Assembly (NCBI GenBank): GCA_001275005.1
Contig: JWZX01003091.1
Span: 1-40,986, forward strand
DNA from: Chrysochromulina tobinii
Lineage: Eukaryota > Haptophyta > Prymnesiales > Chrysochromulinaceae
Direction: 5' to 3'
DNA length: 40,986 nt
Below the pieces are notes generated by a model. That model was not told where the DNA came from, did not search any database, and worked only from the letters and a program-made list of their open reading frames with translations. Positions 38,221 to 40,986 of this stretch are shown here, piece after piece (position 1 is the stretch's first letter; each line of letters opens with the position of its first letter). Position numbers and translations under genes: made by a program.

Positions 38221-40548
38221 TTAGCCACCCGCCTGCGCGATCAAGAACTCATTCTCGGCGTTGTTGATCGCAAGGTTCCGCAGCGCAGCCGCCGCGTACT
38301 CCTTTTGGCCAGCCGTGCCGCTCTGCACCAGCGTCACGAGCGGCGAAATGGCGCCCGCCTGCGCGATCAAGACCTTGTTCTCGTCGTTGACCGCGAGGGT
38401 CCGCAGCGCATCCGCCGCCTGCTCCATTTCGCCAGCCGTGCCGCTCTGCACCAGCGTCACGAGCGGCGCGATGGCGCCAGCCTGCGCGATCAAGACCCTG
38501 TTCTTGGCGTTGGTATACGCAAGGTTCGCCAGCGCACCCGCCGCGGGCTCCTTTTGGCCATCCGTGCCGCTCTGCACCAGCGTCACGAGCGGCGCGATGG
38601 CGCCCGCCTGCGCGATCAAGACCTCATTCTCGGCGTTGGTGTACGCGAGGTTCCCCAGCGCACTCGCCGCGTGCTCCTTTTGGCCAGCCGTGCCGCTCTG
38701 CACCAGCGTCACGAGCGGCGCGATGGCGCCCGCCTGCGCGATCAAGACCCGGTTCTCGTCGTTGGTGTACGCGAGGTTCCCCAGCGCAGCCACCGCATTC
38801 ACCTTTTGGCCATCCGTGCCGCTCTGCACCAGCGTCACGAGCGGCGCGATGGCGCCCGCCTGCGCGATCAAGACCCGGTTCTCGGCGTTGAGCGCGAGGT
38901 TCCGCAGCGCACCCGCCGCGCGCTCCTTTTGGCCATCCGTGCCGCTCTGCACCAGCGTCACGAGCGGCGCGATGGCGCCAGCCTGCGCGATCAACAACTT
39001 GTTCTCGGCGTTGACCGCGAGGTTCGCCAGCGCACCCGCCGCCTGCTCCTTCTGGCCATCCGTGCCGCTCTGTACCAGCGTCACGAGCGGCGCGATGGCG
39101 CCAGCCTGCACGATCAAGACCCGGTTCTCGGCGTTGTACGCGAGGCTCCGCAGCGCACGCGCCGCCTCCGCCCCGGCCGCTGGGTCTTGGGCCGTGAGCA
39201 GCGCCACAAGCGGCACGATTCCGCCCGCCCTCGCAATCGCCACCCGCGACTCGTCGTCGGTCATGTCAGCCAGCGCTCCGGCCGCATCCGCGCTGCCGCT
39301 GCGCACCTGCTCGACCAGCCGCTGCAGCCGCTCGTCCTTCGAGGGCGCCGGCGGCGCATCTGCGCCCGTGCCCACGCCCGCACCGCCACCCGATGGCCTC
39401 GGGGCTCCGCCGGCGAGCGTCAGCGTCGGCAGCGCCATCTTGCGCACAACCTGATGGTCGAGCGCCAAGAGCTTGGCGAGCTGCATGCCCTTGTCCTTTT
39501 GATTGGTCACCTGAATGTCCGGGCTGCCAAGCATCGCGTAGATCTGATCCAAGCTCTTGTCCGCCACCAGGGTCTCGAGCTCCGAGGCCGTGACTGAGCT
39601 CGCGAGGTGGATGGGCACGATGTCACAGCGCCGCTTCTCGCGCGGAGCGGGCATGAGGCCGTCGACGGTCGCCATCTGCATCGAGATCCACGCTTCGAAG
39701 AGCGTCCAGAAGCGGGTCGTGTAGGTCCGGTCGCAAAGAATGAGGACCCGCGAGCCGAGAAAGAGCAGGGAGACGAAGCGCAGGGTACGCCCGAAGACGA
39801 GCTCCTCGGCCGGGGTACGCACCTTCTGTGGCGCGCACGAAAAGTCGACCCACACGAGTTTGATGGCCGGCTTGCCGCGCACGTACACACACATGGCCGC
39901 GAACTGTTTGCCCTCCGTGTCCGGCTCCGCTGGCTGCTCCCAGCGATGCGAGACGGCAAGCACTTCGTCCGCGTACTCGTGCTTGCACGCGCCCTCGAGA
40001 GTGATCTCCTTCTCGACAAACCAGTCGGGCCTCTGCCGCTGCAGGTCCTGGAACCTGGGCAGCACCCGATCATCACAGCCCCGAAGCTTGTCGGCCTTGA
40101 TGAACCAGAGAACGATGCGCTCCCCCTCCTCGTCGTCGTTGGGGGTCGCTTGCACTGGCAGCACTCTGACCTGCTCCGCGGCACCAGGGGCCGAAAGCTC
40201 CAGAGCCACCGTTTCGAGCGACACCGCAGTCCCGCTCAGCGATTCGACCCACCTGACGGCGTGACCCTCGCGCATTTGAACCCTCTTTGCGACCTGCAGA
40301 AGCTTCTCCGGGGACGAACTCTTGAGATAGTCCAGATCGTCGTACCCAAGCTCTCTGAACGCAGGAGCGTACCGATCCAATCCGAGGGCGGCCAAGCTGG
40401 CGGTGACCTCGTCTGGCCCCCGCGCGGTCTGGTTCTGCGGGAACGGAACGTTGGCCCTCAAGGGGCCGTCAAGAAGGCCCGGCGTCGGCTCGGACGAAAG
40501 CGCACAGCCCATGGGCGAGAGACAGGTTTCGTTTTGGGACGGTTTCAT
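38221..40548 (-). CDS. SAM + HET-like + ARM-repeat protein
   Basis: Single exon, about 775 residues from the ATG at 40548 (a further in-frame ATG is at 40512). Order: a SAM-like domain (VTASLAALGLDRYAPAFREL to KRVQMREGHAVRWVESL); a middle domain with HET-type motifs VLAVSHRWE, LVWVDFSCAPQ and TRFWTLFEAWISMQ; a Pro/Gly linker; then one degenerate and eight near-identical ARM repeats of about 41-42 residues (GAIAPLVTLVQSGTDGQK, ALANLAVNAENKLLIAQA). It ends abruptly at the start of a ninth repeat (AQAGG, stop), so it may be slightly truncated. SAM and ARM domains bind proteins; HET domains mark fungal incompatibility and cell-death proteins. A signalling or self-defence role is inference. No introns, in contrast to the neighbour. 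Confidence 0.85.
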   Translation of the reverse strand: MKPSQNETCLSPMGCALSSEPTPGLLDGPLRANVPFPQNQTARGPDEVTASLAALGLDRYAPAFRELGYDDLDYLKSSSPEKLLQVAKRVQMREGHAVRWVESLSGTAVSLETVALELSAPGAAEQVRVLPVQATPNDDEEGERIVLWFIKADKLRGCDDRVLPRFQDLQRQRPDWFVEKEITLEGACKHEYADEVLAVSHRWEQPAEPDTEGKQFAAMCVYVRGKPAIKLVWVDFSCAPQKVRTPAEELVFGRTLRFVSLLFLGSRVLILCDRTYTTRFWTLFEAWISMQMATVDGLMPAPREKRRCDIVPIHLASSVTASELETLVADKSLDQIYAMLGSPDIQVTNQKDKGMQLAKLLALDHQVVRKMALPTLTLAGGAPRPSGGGAGVGTGADAPPAPSKDERLQRLVEQVRSGSADAAGALADMTDDESRVAIARAGGIVPLVALLTAQDPAAGAEAARALRSLAYNAENRVLIVQAGAIAPLVTLVQSGTDGQKEQAAGALANLAVNAENKLLIAQAGAIAPLVTLVQSGTDGQKERAAGALRNLALNAENRVLIAQAGAIAPLVTLVQSGTDGQKVNAVAALGNLAYTNDENRVLIAQAGAIAPLVTLVQSGTAGQKEHAASALGNLAYTNAENEVLIAQAGAIAPLVTLVQSGTDGQKEPAAGALANLAYTNAKNRVLIAQAGAIAPLVTLVQSGTAGEMEQAADALRTLAVNDENKVLIAQAGAISPLVTLVQSGTAGQKEYAAAALRNLAINNAENEFLIAQAGG
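38270..39200 (-). repeat. ARM coding repeats, 123-126 bp period
   Basis: Eight units share a nearly invariant stretch encoding AGAIAPLVTLVQSG. Units with YTN/NN insertions are 126 bp, the others 123 bp. High DNA identity indicates recent expansion. Confidence 0.92.
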
Positions 40549-40986
40549 CCTCAAGACAACTTTTGCGTACCTCCGAAGTCCGAACAGTACCTCCGGTTCA
40601 GTTCGGTTCAGTTACCTCCGAATCTCATGGCTCCAAGGCGGCGGTGACGCCTGGGGGACCGATGCTAGGCCGCTTGGAACTGCTAGAGCGGGCTTGCCAC
40701 CTAAGAAAAAATGCTTAATGGCTGTTACGGTGTTCTACTTGTAGAGTTGTGCACACAGGCCAGCGAAGCACCCACAGAAAGTTCAGTTCAGTTCAGTTTC
40801 TTCGCGGTCCCCCACAGAAAATAATGACTGCACGGTTCCTCCGTACCCGATTTTGTCACGATGTGTCGCGAAAAGGAATTTTTACTTACTACATGTACCT
40901 GGCCACTTTTTCGGAAAATGTGGCCGGCCAACAAAATGGCCAACTTTTGCGTATTATCGCAACCCGCAACCAAAAATAGCCGACCA
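40549..40986. other. 5' flank of the ARM gene and AT-richer end of window
   Basis: No gene supported. Repeats of GGTTCAGTT (40590-40612, 40781-40800) and a near-perfect 25-bp palindrome built on GGCCACTTTTTC / GAAAATGTGGCC (40901-40925). The last 150 bp are clearly less GC-rich than the rest. Confidence 0.5.

Noticed and set aside
38083-39597. Long open frame on the plus strand opposite the ARM gene
   Set aside because: It is the mirror of the repetitive ARM coding sequence (Arg/His-rich, no domain); the minus frame gives clear ARM, SAM and HET motifs.

Overview
The window looks like nuclear DNA of a haptophyte alga close to Emiliania/Gephyrocapsa. It is GC-rich, its genes are on both strands, its splice sites are GT-AG, and its introns are packed with 10-11 nt tandem repeats, a habit I remember from descriptions of the Emiliania huxleyi genome (from memory, to be verified). 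The gene content is also eukaryotic: a mitochondrial carrier, a GT31 glycosyltransferase, Golgi-type sulfotransferases, large cysteine-rich and IPT/TIG surface proteins, and an ARM-repeat protein. The taxon is an inference.

Layout. 1-2075 (-): 3'-truncated gene with two tandem sulfotransferase domains. 2277-2697 (+): decayed C-terminal fragment of a DEAH RNA helicase. 3096-11857 (+): about 2,891-residue membrane protein (proline-rich stalk, 11 FG-GAP/VCBS-like repeats, ephrin-receptor-like cysteine-rich repeats, about nine membrane spans), with an 8-kb first exon and one small intron. 12199-12468 (+): small unrecognised membrane protein running into a 47-bp triplication. 12561-13589 (-): SLC25A39/40-like mitochondrial carrier, divergent from 13748-15907 (+), a four-exon SET-domain protein. 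16153-17121 (+): lipoyl(octanoyl) transferase. 17342-17914 (-): unrecognised protein. 18038-20384 (+): six-exon GT31 galactosyltransferase-like gene. 20757-37472 (+): about 41 exons encoding some 3,548 residues with about 15 IPT/TIG repeats and a C-terminal L-type lectin-like domain. I assembled these exons by hand; every junction keeps frame and the total is a multiple of three. 38221-40548 (-): SAM + HET-like + ARM-repeat protein.

How the parts fit. Several genes belong to making or forming a glycosylated cell surface (sulfotransferases, GT31 enzyme, FG-GAP/Cys-rich membrane protein, IPT-lectin protein). LipB, the mitochondrial carrier and the SET protein are housekeeping. No operon logic applies.

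The most unusual thing is the introns. In gene after gene, the first bases of an intron copy the first bases of the next exon, or its last bases copy the end of the previous exon. This is what remains if a short stretch spanning an AG|GT was tandemly duplicated and the two copies were used as donor and acceptor. One intron is exactly four 71-bp copies. Several introns carry a middle copy of the already-joined exon-exon junction (a 'ghost junction'). The interiors are filled by 10-13 nt repeats resembling chains of branch-point motifs, or by a short shared cassette (core TGCATGCAAGTGCTCA, then ACGGCGCC, then a pyrimidine tract and ACAG) that recurs in three genes like an introner element. The window may capture intron birth at many stages.
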